Part shown: one piece after another, positions 53,701 through 61,372 of the stretch
Layout of the letters: every line of letters begins with the position of its first letter
Position numbering within the stretch: position 1 is the first letter of the stretch
Source of the DNA: Desulfonema magnum
GTDB lineage: Bacteria > Desulfobacterota > Desulfobacteria > Desulfobacterales > 4be13
Direction of reading: 5' to 3'
DNA: 64,000 bases
NCBI RefSeq assembly: GCF_017377395.1
Contig: NZ_CP061800.1
Span: forward strand, 5,477,633 to 5,541,632
Made by a program: the position numbers and the translations under genes
Notes under the pieces: generated by a model
Seen by the model: only the letters and a program-made list of their open reading frames with translations
Database searches by the model: none
Told to the model about the DNA's origin: nothing

Positions 53701-56700
53701 GATATTTTTAATGCAAAGGATATCAAACTTAACGGCTCCAAAATTTTCTATGATTTTGCCATAAGAATGCCCATAAGGCATGTGGAGGGAACAGCAGATG
53801 AGTTTGTTTTTATACCTTTCATTCTGCTGAACAACAGCCCTGAAAGAGATACTTATGATATAGAAATGAGAGACTCTGAAGGGAATTATTTGGATGTCTT
53901 AGAAGACTATCACGATAGCACCGTTGAATCCCTTGACAGAAAAGTGGTATGCCTGAAAGTTCGGCTGCCTGACACACAAGGCAAATCCGAAAATTTTATC
54001 CTTGAAGTAACATCAAAAGGAGATCCTTCGAAACGAGTTTACGCAAGCGTGAGAGGAACCTCGTCGGAACCGCTTATCGGAGATCAGGATGAAGATGATG
54101 ACGGTCTTTCCGATTTTCAGGAGCAAAATGTTCATCATACGGACCCGGAAAATCCGGATACCGACGACGACGGCATGACTGATGGCTGGGAGGTGCATCA
54201 CGGACTGAATCCCGGAAAAACGGATGGTCCGCCGGAAGATTCTGATGATTCATCCGAAGATCCCGACGGAGACGGATTTACTAACCTTGAGGAATTTGAA
54301 GGAGCGAGCGATCCGAATAATGAGGAATCAACGCCCAAATATATCGAAGGCGAATTTCCCAAAGACTCGGATCATGACGGTTTACCTGATGTTGTAGAAG
54401 GAAAATATGGAACCGATCCGGAAAACCCGGATACCGACGGCGACGGTATGCCAGACGGTTGGGAGGTTTCTCATGGACTGAATCCCGCAAAACTGGGATA
54501 TGTACCTGACGATTCTGATGACGCATTCGAAGACCGTGACGGAGACGACATCAGCAATATTGAGGAATATGAGAAATGGAGAGAATTCAGAGAATGCACT
54601 GATTCGGACGAGTTACCTTTCACGGAGGACAGCGATGAGGACGGCATAAGAGACTGTTGGGAAGTGCATTATGATCTGGATTCTTCTGCGGATGATTCAT
54701 CCGAAGACCCGGACGGCGACGGATTTACCAACTTTGAGGAGTTCGAGGCCGGAAGTAATCCCAATGATAAAAGATTTGTGCCTGAGTCTGAAGATTCTGA
54801 CCAAGATGGTCTGCCCGATATTTCGGAGGAAAAATATGAGACCGATCCTGCAAATACGGATACTGACGACGACGGCATACCGGACGGGTGGGAGGTGTAT
54901 CACGGACTGGATCCGCTGGTGAAGAATGATCCTTCCGAGCTTGAGGAATACGAGGCATGGAAAAATTTCGGAGAGTGTATTACTTCTCAGGAAGCGGAAT
55001 TCACCGAAGACAGTGATGATAATGGGATAAGAGATTGTTGGGAGGAGCATTATTCTACAGATGACGCATTCCAGGACCCGGACGAGGACGGATTTACCAA
55101 CCTTGATGAGTTTAAAGCTGAGACGGATCCTAATGATAAAAATTCCAATCCCCGAACCAAAGACACTGATAACGATGATTTGCCGGATATTTTCGAAGCA
55201 AAAATCGGAACTGACCCGGCAGATTCGGATACCGACAGGGATGGCATGAACGACGGATGGGAGGTTTATTACCGTCTGAATCCCTTCTTCAATGACTCGC
55301 CAGATGACCCGGACGGGGACGGATTTACCAACCTTGAGGAATACAATATCTGGAAAGAATTCAGAGGCTGCTCGAATCCCGGGGACAGACAATCCGTACC
55401 TAACCTGACGTTTAAGTCGGGAGTATTCACAGTGGAAGAAGATGGTATCGTGGAAATTGACTGGCTTTACGACGGCGGAGCGTTTCAGGGGGAATTCGGC
55501 ATCTTCAGCCTTTCAGGAATGGAATCGCTTACAAAATATGATTTTATATTGGAAGCCATTGACAGAGTCATGTCTCATACATGCACGGGGACGCCCACTG
55601 AATTGGAAATTGAAGGCTGTATTGTTTTTTCAGATCCCAAAGAAGGTGCCCGGTTCAGAGGCATACTCGAAGATGAAGGCACAGAATGGAACAACGGCTC
55701 CTACAACGGAACAAAGCGTATCCGGCTGGGTCCGGGAAAACGCTTTGCAACGGTCCTGATTCCCAATTCCACATTTGAAAAGCTGGCTGAAAACCCTTTT
55801 ACGGATGATATAAATATACGCCCCCTGTTTTCACTAATCTCCCCAAATGCAGATTACGGTATGCACCTGGGCCAGATGGCGGATATCAGCGAAAAGGAAG
55901 CGGATATCAGTAAAAAGGGAAACGCGTTTGCGTATGAGGATATTGATCTGAATGATCCGGAAAGCGATGAAGATTATAACGATCTTATCGTTCAGATTAC
56001 CGGTGCCGCGCAAATAAACCCTGTTCCATCGTTAGATTCGCTGGTAAGCACGGATGATTCCGGTAAACGTAGCAGAAAAAAGCGAGATGACAGGAATGAT
56101 GATGACTGGTTTGACTGGCGAACGGAAACAGAACTGGGCAGACTGATTATGGAACATATTGGGATGCCGCTCCCGCAGCCCGGAGACCAAAGCATATCCA
56201 TAGAAATTGACGGGGGTGCGGATCTGCTGCTGTATGATGCCGAGGGCAGAGTCATCGGCAAAGAAGGCGGATACATACCGGGAACCAGCTTTGAAATTGA
56301 TAAGGACGGTCGTCAAATCATTTCTCTGCCCAGGTTGGAACAGGGAGAATATGACTATCGTATTGTTCTCCATGGCAGAGAAGACGCCGTCCGCCAAGTG
56401 ACGGTGAAACCTGAGGGGGCCTGCGAAGCCTGGTCAGAAATAGCAGATGTCGAAGTGGAAGCCCATCAGGTTTTTAAGTCCGATATATCGGTGTCCTTAT
56501 CTGGTGATGATCTGACCATTGATCTCGGAGAACCGATTTCTCTGTTTTATGATTTTGACGGTGACGGGGACTTTGATGACGATGACACTGAAAAAATTTC
56601 TTTGATGTGGAACACCTGCCGAGATAATCAGGACTATCAGGACTATGATGCGTTCTATGACTTTGACGACGACGGCTGCATCACGGTCATCGACATTATG

Positions 56701-56730
56701 GCGGCTGTAAACAACAAAATTATTCAGTAA
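47725..56730 (+). CDS. 3001-aa secreted protein: NHL propeller, two caspase-like domains, TSP3, DUF4114 and dockerin-like end
   Basis: It starts after AGGAGG and has a signal peptide (~1-31). Domains: NHL repeats forming propellers (~37-680, many copies of VYVADTGNHRIQKF); an Glu-Ser-Ser tandem repeat (690-710); caspase/C13-like domain 1 (~680-910) with YLVDHGGKG (His792) and VVYEACHSGSF (Cys837); an Ig-like domain; caspase-like domain 2 (~1061-1257), where the His position reads YMVGESKI (Glu1142) but the Cys remains in IYDSCNSEN (Cys1189); and another Ig-like domain. It continues with a short TSP3 unit, a regulatory-like domain (~1490-1575), G8-like SGDWNEETTW (~1600), a Gly-rich region, long TSP3 arrays (~2115-2550), and DUF4114 (~2560-2770). 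It ends with RSRKKRD plus DWFDWRTET (~2778-2795) and a dockerin-like pair (YDFDGDGDFDDDD, YDFDDDGCITVIDI). It is inferred to be an extracellular calcium-dependent sensor-protease. Confidence 0.85.
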   Translation: MKPRTKNPFNRLAIISVCIIAMIFSPLLASGEETYKFERLWPTLHQPWYFGDVEGISVDNEGYVYVVDMYSHCIRKFTPDGRFVTQWGGYGKENGKFDAPTQVAIDNDNNCLYVVEKYNHRVQKFSLDGKFLDAWGKYGSGEGEFSFPQRIAVGKDGSVYVSDSRNYRIQKFDSDGEFLIRWGIKGNGDGEFLAPRGIAIDSEGSVYVADSETNCIQKFTSDGEFVFKWGNESEDGEECLLNAPNGIAIDKGFVYVVNEGNGTVQKFRLEENSATCVATKWEGESQINSVKARIDELIEDYLELIKTYRMNFQALKDLVNYLPASVENSEFKSPRDIAIDNNGFVYVADTGNQRIQKFDSHGTFISKWTGINNKKGTFQSPLGIAVYKTEDDEFIYVADSGNHRIQKFRRSDGKLIDIWGKEGDGEATTKDAAEFEFPADIAVDKYGNVYVADTLNHRIQKFDPDGKPLGVWGKHAINENKELELGPDNFLIPVGITVHDDYVYVSDLGTNRIHKFHINKSPAEGTVWKAQSPVRVAVDKNENVYSVNQDCNCVQKFSPDGTRFKDWKIELAKESETTGPAVEYSGLTIQYEPSDDPAMPGKEYLYVSTGEYNYRIWKFLLEDDKATFVTQISEPGHEIGQVTFPGGIDVDENGRIYVADTGNHRVQIFRKGQDADKKMKAIIVAGRKSESSESSESSESSESSENSESSDDKLWKHGITQGAANFTYRALIYQGFTPETIYYLSSDTDLDLTGNGEADVDAPATKADLRNIILSEELAEGVTDVVLYLVDHGGKGTFHINENETLTVSDEPDELDNWLNELQNKISGKIIVVYEACHSGSFLPYLKPSADKERIVITSASAEESAKFFTDGSVSFSSYFWTEIFNGVNLADAFVTAQTATVHTIQDQHALIDDNGNGVYEEDEDGKLARNIYIGNGTTVSGEAPVIANVSPDQTLTGGTAKASIYAEGVSDPDGDEVARVWAVIRPPKYDFSKDEYGIDLPYIDLKYRGDNRYEEYYEEEKYYKFDVPGTYLISVYAKDAAGNTSSPPKLIKVTVEDTSRRKVILVVGDYSLYVTRGVLTELGQIAYNALRNQGYDDNDIYFLSPELSSGVYGTPSFESLDYAVNTWAADARDVVLYMVGESKIRDDDGRDFRINDTETISAEMLDEWLDSLQADKIPGKVTVIYDSCNSENFLSLLSPPNEKERILVGSSGKNQPAYFVSDGGLSFSKYFWRSVSDGENINEAFIAAKKFIELIDEQNNAQINDKNLAANYFIGAGIIRADSKRLIKSVAPNQTLSDDGTPTIIWAKNAIARKNIAKIWAVISPGSDDHDGVCCITTLDKRELKYDPTDKRYKCEVIYEDFPDEGEGEYVIAIYAEDKDKNISDPLITKVCKGNCWDRPDDRDKDGVPDERDAFPKDPTEQYDSDKDGIGDNKDPDDDNDGIPDIWEEFFGTNPIKAETDDSTLLEYNTGNPPDVSWKTLNGHVSGEAEDFYIISGYILNSEDKGVPGVVIEGGPGHAQTDEYGFYSIEVPSDWTGGTLIPAKFEHVFIPSEWTYKGIKKHVCAQDYLAVPLEEISQDNINLMIEDARSSGTLIESFQSGDWNEETTWNPNRIPTKADTVLINSGHTINFKLADVRTRDEDPEYSCGSDGSKINEGNKIKGLYISEGAVLTSSDPGTDIKLSATDFIYNNGEISGADAPDTIEEVPPVPDECETGSDDLEKSDDSGSRFDDPFDVAASDDYEPDVSEETPVLPGGNVILNAGNIFYNDADGTIQGGQGGYHFAEFAVGGDGGSVEIYGDMIVNDGTVGPDCESDTDGGHGGSAKTPSGPCTACYDAFGGNGGDTILLADSTVINRTKGHISSGKGGKAFYGHCNGYGGKGGELIFSAPVTIQGGTMESCGRGGSLSCDPSTVDVSGKTISEKLLIAGGNNWILNLRDISPDSLSDSDKIILAVGKSGILDLRGLPRNAINAEHIEIYADNILKDDCVNISDIFNAKDIKLNGSKIFYDFAIRMPIRHVEGTADEFVFIPFILLNNSPERDTYDIEMRDSEGNYLDVLEDYHDSTVESLDRKVVCLKVRLPDTQGKSENFILEVTSKGDPSKRVYASVRGTSSEPLIGDQDEDDDGLSDFQEQNVHHTDPENPDTDDDGMTDGWEVHHGLNPGKTDGPPEDSDDSSEDPDGDGFTNLEEFEGASDPNNEESTPKYIEGEFPKDSDHDGLPDVVEGKYGTDPENPDTDGDGMPDGWEVSHGLNPAKLGYVPDDSDDAFEDRDGDDISNIEEYEKWREFRECTDSDELPFTEDSDEDGIRDCWEVHYDLDSSADDSSEDPDGDGFTNFEEFEAGSNPNDKRFVPESEDSDQDGLPDISEEKYETDPANTDTDDDGIPDGWEVYHGLDPLVKNDPSELEEYEAWKNFGECITSQEAEFTEDSDDNGIRDCWEEHYSTDDAFQDPDEDGFTNLDEFKAETDPNDKNSNPRTKDTDNDDLPDIFEAKIGTDPADSDTDRDGMNDGWEVYYRLNPFFNDSPDDPDGDGFTNLEEYNIWKEFRGCSNPGDRQSVPNLTFKSGVFTVEEDGIVEIDWLYDGGAFQGEFGIFSLSGMESLTKYDFILEAIDRVMSHTCTGTPTELEIEGCIVFSDPKEGARFRGILEDEGTEWNNGSYNGTKRIRLGPGKRFATVLIPNSTFEKLAENPFTDDINIRPLFSLISPNADYGMHLGQMADISEKEADISKKGNAFAYEDIDLNDPESDEDYNDLIVQITGAAQINPVPSLDSLVSTDDSGKRSRKKRDDRNDDDWFDWRTETELGRLIMEHIGMPLPQPGDQSISIEIDGGADLLLYDAEGRVIGKEGGYIPGTSFEIDKDGRQIISLPRLEQGEYDYRIVLHGREDAVRQVTVKPEGACEAWSEIADVEVEAHQVFKSDISVSLSGDDLTIDLGEPISLFYDFDGDGDFDDDDTEKISLMWNTCRDNQDYQDYDAFYDFDDDGCITVIDIMAAVNNKIIQ
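49792..49854 (+). repeat. Seven-copy GAAAGCTCT nonamer repeat (Glu-Ser-Ser)
   Basis: Seven in-frame nonamers differing by single bases, in the loop after the first beta strand (KAIIVAGRK) of caspase-like domain 1. Confidence 0.9.
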
Positions 56731-56825
56731 TTCAGATGTTGTGAATGCAAGCCTGAATATCTCAGAATTACAGAAATTCATTGAATAAACCCAAGTCCCC
56801 GGACAATCGTTTTTCGATATTCAAA

Positions 56826-56856
56826 GACTTCCGAAGTTTCAAAAACTTCGGAAGTC
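56826..56856. repeat. Perfect 14-bp-stem hairpin downstream of the 3001-aa gene
   Basis: GACTTCCGAAGTTT, 3-nt loop, AAACTTCGGAAGTC. There is no T-run, so it is not a classical terminator, but no other terminator candidate is visible. Confidence 0.6.
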
Positions 56857-56934
56857 CGAATGTCCGGCAGATCAGCTTATTTTTACTTTGTCACATTATT
56901 TTTTTGGCTAGTCCTTCATCCGTGGAGATGGCCC

Positions 56935-57121
56935 CTGAACCACGGATTATCACAGATTTTTCGGATTTCACTGATTAAAAAATCCGTGCAATCCGTGTTA
57001 TCCGTATAATCCGTGGTTCAGAACCCCTGCAAAATGCCTGAACTGCTGATTATCCTTTTTTCGGATTTCACTGATTAAAAAATCCGTGCAATCCGTGTTA
57101 TCCGTATAATCCGTGGTTCAG
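56935..57121. repeat. Two TGAACCAC-family palindromes in a convergent intergenic region
   Basis: The second unit repeats about 70 bp of the first almost exactly (from TCGGATTTCACTGATTAAAA to CCGTGGTTCAGAACCCC). They lie between the 3' ends of the 3001-aa gene and the DUF6178 gene. Confidence 0.85.
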
Positions 57122-57171
57122 AACCCCAACAAAAGGCTTGAACCATTAATCACCATCACTCGCCGTATGGG

Positions 57172-58968
57172 TCAGTGATAAGCAGGGGCCCCGTATGGAA
57201 GCGATTCGCCCTGCTTCTTCAGAAGAAAAAGATGGATGTATTTCATATCCAAATTTTTTACTGAAACCTCTCCGTATTCACTTTCTATTTCTCTGAAAAG
57301 ACGCTCCAGGGTCTGCCCTGCTGCCTGACTGATATCATAAATATCCGTGCCGGTTTTGTCTGACAGCCAGTTCAGAAGAGATTCTTTCATGGATCGTTTT
57401 ATTTTACGGGGATTATCTTCCTGGGTCCACAATGCGTTAAACAAGTTGTTGAATATATCGGGATCAATAGGGAGAAGTTCTTCTGATAATCCGAGATAAT
57501 GCCTGGCCCAGACCGTCAGAATAAGACTTTTATGAGTAACCACGCCCGTTCTCACCTGCTCTCTCGGAAACGACAGCGTATTTATTTTTGTAAGAGAAAG
57601 GAGATGATCAAACGCTATGATATCATTTAATACGCGCTCAGTAACGTTAATATCATCCAATGAGTTAAATTCCCTATAGATGACACCTGTTTTATAGTTA
57701 TCAAAAAACATGGGTTTTTTGATCAGAAGGCCCCCGAGGAACCCGAGCCATTCTTCACCCCAGAAGCTTAAAGGCAGCCCCTGTTTTTGGAACCAGCTCT
57801 GTTTTCGCCACTTTTCAGCCCGCCACTTCAGCTCAAGGGCAAGTCCGTGACCCACTCTGAAAATTTCGGAAAGCGGAAATTTTTGTATTAATGCGGCTGT
57901 GCGATTTACACGGTGAGGTGTTTGTTTTTCTGTCAGACGCTCAAGGCCGATACTGACATACCCGCAAACTTTTCTTACAATATGTCTTAATTCCTCCCGC
58001 TCCCTGATTTTTTTTTGGTCGGCCGAGATCACCTGATTACACAGACCTGCAAATTCTCCCTGAAGCTGATGTAAAATAGCTTCTGTCCTGATCACCTGCA
58101 AAGCATGGGTAAACAGATTATCCTCTTTCAGCATGGCCACAGCATAGAACGGAACAGGCGGCAGAACTGAATTTCCTTGTTCTGAAACTGAAAAGCCAAG
58201 TCTTTTCAGCGAGTGTGGTTTTCCAAAAGCCTCTGGTTTTAAAGGCTGATAAATGCCAATGGCTTCATCAAAAGGCATAAATCCTTTTTCAGCCAAACGG
58301 ACATTTCTCAGACGATAGGCTTCCTCCTCGGATTCAGCAGAAAGCACTGTTGAAAATTCAAGCAGAACATTCTGATAGGTGACATGATCATATGTGGCAA
58401 GATGATGTAAAAATTCTGACAAAAACGCGTCACGCAGTTCTTTGTCTTCTATTTCATAATCATAAGGATTGTCAATTAATTTTAAATAAAATACATCATC
58501 AAACGTAAAAAAACCGTCGCCAAAATCAGACGGATCCTGATCATGTTCTCTGACAATCACTTCGATGTTTTTAAACATATAGAATTCCACAAATTCGATT
58601 TTCTCTTCCAAAAACCATTTTACCAGGCGCTTCGGATCTGCCTTGATCAGCAGATCAAACCACTTTGTAACGGAATTCATTGAAATTCTGTCTCTTTCCC
58701 ACACCTCGATATCAACAATGTATTCCCATTGTCTGGCAGATGCCAGGGATAATAACTCCACGGAATCCCCGACGCCGATGTCGTGTATCAGAAAATAAAA
58801 ATCTTCTTCCGGGAAGGAATGGACAAGGGCATGAGGCTGCGGATGTTCTAAAATTTCATCCAGGGCCTTTTCCGCGGGCAGCGACAGGATTTCTTTTCTT
58901 TTTATATGCAGTTCTTGAATGGCTCGTTCTACGGAGAACGGCTGACGGTATTGTATTTCTTCGTTCAT
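57172..58968 (-). CDS. DUF6178 family protein
   Basis: A 598-residue soluble, mostly helical protein without signal peptide or membrane helix. I use the ATG at 58968, placed after GGGGGAG; an in-frame ATG seven codons upstream lies within that site. Family landmarks as I recall them are ALDEILEHPQPHALVHSFPE-EDFYFLIHDIG, LLSLASARQWEYIVDIEVW, and GFMPFDEAIGIYQPL. The family is common in sulfate-reducing Desulfobacterota and has no known function. It lies downstream of the symporter gene on the same strand, with a 141-bp gap containing CCCCGGCAATG..GCC palindromes. Confidence 0.7.
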   Translation of the reverse strand: MNEEIQYRQPFSVERAIQELHIKRKEILSLPAEKALDEILEHPQPHALVHSFPEEDFYFLIHDIGVGDSVELLSLASARQWEYIVDIEVWERDRISMNSVTKWFDLLIKADPKRLVKWFLEEKIEFVEFYMFKNIEVIVREHDQDPSDFGDGFFTFDDVFYLKLIDNPYDYEIEDKELRDAFLSEFLHHLATYDHVTYQNVLLEFSTVLSAESEEEAYRLRNVRLAEKGFMPFDEAIGIYQPLKPEAFGKPHSLKRLGFSVSEQGNSVLPPVPFYAVAMLKEDNLFTHALQVIRTEAILHQLQGEFAGLCNQVISADQKKIREREELRHIVRKVCGYVSIGLERLTEKQTPHRVNRTAALIQKFPLSEIFRVGHGLALELKWRAEKWRKQSWFQKQGLPLSFWGEEWLGFLGGLLIKKPMFFDNYKTGVIYREFNSLDDINVTERVLNDIIAFDHLLSLTKINTLSFPREQVRTGVVTHKSLILTVWARHYLGLSEELLPIDPDIFNNLFNALWTQEDNPRKIKRSMKESLLNWLSDKTGTDIYDISQAAGQTLERLFREIESEYGEVSVKNLDMKYIHLFLLKKQGESLPYGAPAYH

Positions 58969-59109
58969 ATTGTGTTTCTCCCCCGGCAATGCGCTGCCAG
59001 GCTGTTCTCTCTCTCCCCGGCAATGAACTGCCGGGCTGTTTTCAGTCGTCCCCAGGGGACTAAAAAGGTACGGCCGGCAAGCACGCCCAAACCCGACGCC
59101 TGAAGTTTC
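58969..59109. repeat. Short palindromes between symporter and DUF6178 genes
   Basis: Two CCCCGGCAATG(A/C)(A/G)CTGCC palindromes and GTCCCCAGGGGAC. The CGGCAATGAACTGCCGGGCT form resembles the hairpin at 14909-14932. Confidence 0.5.
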
Positions 59110-60837
59110 TTATTTTTTCCATGTGACAAATATTGCTATTCCCATCAGAACAGCGGCAAAGATCAGCAGCCCGCCTGAAAGAAAATCCAGAAACATGAGA
59201 TTTCCCACCCCGAAGCAGAAGCAATAGACCGTGGCTGCTCCCAAGACCCAGTGAATGCAGCACCGTTTTATATGAGGATTCCATTCGAGATCAGGATAAT
59301 TCTCGTGTACAGGCCCCCAGAAGGTCGGAAACGGTTTCACTTTTGCGCAAAAATTTCTCAGGTGTTCTTCGGATGTGGGCTTTGTGAGAAAGCAGACAAC
59401 AAGCCATGAAACCGTACACACGGCCATCACAATCAGGAACCGGTACTGCCACTCCAAATGAGGGATATCGTCCCAGTATCCCACTGCCTTTCCGAACTTG
59501 GGAGACAGCATGGTGCTGCCGATGCCGGACGCGGCAAGGGCGGCAATTTCAGCCCACGCGTTGACCCGCCACCAGAACCATCTCACCACGATCACAATCC
59601 CGTAACCCGCGGTAAGCATGGACATATAATACCACGCGTCACTGACAGAATCAAGATTATACGCAATAATTACCGCAAGTATCAGCATGAGAATCGTGCT
59701 GATCTGCGAGGCCCGGACATAATGCTTTTCAGAGGCTTCCTTCATAATAAACCGGCGGTAAATATCATTGACCATGTAAGACGCGCCAAAATTGATATGG
59801 GTGTCCACCGTTGACATGAACGCGGCCATGAGCGACGCGAGCATAAGTCCTAAAAAACCCGATGGCAGCAGTTTGACGATGAGCATGACATATCCGGCTT
59901 CGGGCATTTTTATGTCCGGATACAGCACCAGGGAAGCCAGTGAGACAAAAATCATGGGCCAGTAGTTGAACCCGAATGCGATCACCGCAAACATGATGGT
60001 GGAAAAAGACGCATGCCTTTCATCTTTTGCGGAGATAATCCGCTGGGTGATGGCCGGCGGCGGATTTCCCCACCATTTCAGACTGATAAACACAATGAAA
60101 GTCACGAAAAAAGGGCTTCCCGTACTCGGGAAAAAGGAGAGACGCTCCTCAGCCGATGCCGCGCCGTATCTCTCTGTAATCCCGGCAATCAGATTTTCCA
60201 TTCCGCCGATGTGATTCCAGACAAACACAGCCAGAACAATTGATCCTGCCGAGCCAATGATGAACTGTAAAAAATCAGTCGCGGCAATCCCCCAAAGCCC
60301 TGACATGGCAGTATAAATCAGTGTGAAAAGAAGAATTGCAAACAAAAGCAGGTCCGGATCAAATCCGGGAACCACCACCTCGGAAACGGTCCAGACCGCC
60401 TTGATGATCCAGCCGAGGGTAATGGCATTTGCAAAAATACCAAAATAAACGCCTTTGAATCCCCTGAGAAAGGCAGCCGGTTTTCCGTCATAACGCAGTT
60501 CTATGAGTTCCGCGGTGGTGATAATCTGTGAGCGGCGCAAAAGCGGGGCGAATATGAACGCGCCCAGCGCACCGGCACCGCCAAGCACAAATGACCATGC
60601 ATACCATACCCCGGGAATGCCGTCTTTTGCCACAAGTCCGGTGATTCCCAGAGGGGTGTCAATGGCAAAAGCGGATGCAACCATGGACATGCCCGCAAGC
60701 CACCACGGCAGAACCCGTCCTGAAACAAAATATTCGTCAACGCTTTTTAACGCTCGTTTTGAAAAATAGATGCCCACCGTGATACTGAAGATCAGGTAGG
60801 CGATAATGATAATCCAGTCTAATATTGGAAGTTCCAT
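59110..60837 (-). CDS. Sodium:solute symporter family protein
   Basis: A 575-residue membrane protein with about 13 helices and SSS family features: DEYFVSGRVLPWWLAGMSMV near the N-terminus, SAFAIDTPLGITG, QIITTAELIELRYDGKPAAF, and LASLMAAFMSTVDTHINFGA (Na+ site region). It should couple sodium entry to uptake of an organic solute; the substrate cannot be told from sequence. No good Shine-Dalgarno precedes the ATG (ATTCGAATAGTTC). A MITE-like element begins 24 bp upstream and may have replaced the native leader. Confidence 0.85.
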   Translation of the reverse strand: MELPILDWIIIIAYLIFSITVGIYFSKRALKSVDEYFVSGRVLPWWLAGMSMVASAFAIDTPLGITGLVAKDGIPGVWYAWSFVLGGAGALGAFIFAPLLRRSQIITTAELIELRYDGKPAAFLRGFKGVYFGIFANAITLGWIIKAVWTVSEVVVPGFDPDLLLFAILLFTLIYTAMSGLWGIAATDFLQFIIGSAGSIVLAVFVWNHIGGMENLIAGITERYGAASAEERLSFFPSTGSPFFVTFIVFISLKWWGNPPPAITQRIISAKDERHASFSTIMFAVIAFGFNYWPMIFVSLASLVLYPDIKMPEAGYVMLIVKLLPSGFLGLMLASLMAAFMSTVDTHINFGASYMVNDIYRRFIMKEASEKHYVRASQISTILMLILAVIIAYNLDSVSDAWYYMSMLTAGYGIVIVVRWFWWRVNAWAEIAALAASGIGSTMLSPKFGKAVGYWDDIPHLEWQYRFLIVMAVCTVSWLVVCFLTKPTSEEHLRNFCAKVKPFPTFWGPVHENYPDLEWNPHIKRCCIHWVLGAATVYCFCFGVGNLMFLDFLSGGLLIFAAVLMGIAIFVTWKK

Positions 60838-60860
60838 GAACTATTCGAATAAATTTTTTT

Positions 60861-61071
60861 CTGATTATAACGGATTTAGGGGAGGCCGGGAAAGCCCCGC
60901 GGGGGCGGCATGTTTGCATGCTACAAATATACCACCCCCTACGGGGCTTGGCGGGAGCTGCTACAAATATGCCGCCCCTACGGGGCTTGGCGGTGGGGCT
61001 GCAAACCTGTTGCTACAAATATGCCGCCCCTACGGGGCTTGGTCGGCCTCCCCTAAATCCGTTATAATCAG
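60861..61071. mobile_element. MITE-like element B (perfect 28-bp TIR, 8-bp target duplication)
   Basis: The ends begin CTGATTATAACGGATTTAGG and are perfect inverted copies over 28 bp. The element is flanked by ATTTTTTT at 60853-60860 and again at 61072-61079. The inside consists of CCCCTACGGGGCTTGG palindromes separated by GCTACAAATAT spacers. It is the same family as 16001-16169. Confidence 0.85.
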
Positions 61072-61081
61072 ATTTTTTTTT

Positions 61082-61223
61082 AACTCGATGCTCAGGTTCT
61101 TTTTGTCATTCCTGCTTTCTCAGGCTTCAGCGTGAGTTCAGACTTCGACAAACTCAGTCGGGCCGTCGGACGGAATGACAGGCTGTCCGGCAGGATCGGA
61201 TCAAAAAACCTGATTATCGGGTT
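61082..61223. repeat. MITE-like element with TAACTCGAT-type ends (copy 2)
   Basis: AACTCGATGCTCAGGTTCTT at one end and CCTGATTATCGGGTT at the other, with an inner TGTCATTCC / GGAATGACA pair. The stretch 61224-61372 beyond it shows nothing recognisable. Confidence 0.5.
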
Positions 61224-61372
61224 TAAAATGGTTATTACTCCTCCTTCGGTTAATCAGAAGAGAGTTTTATTGATTTAATTTTCCTACGAATTCTGACTGA
61301 ATAACATGATTGGATGAAAATTTCAACACCTGCCTTTAAAAAAAACTGATGATTTTGTTTTTCCGGCCAAGG

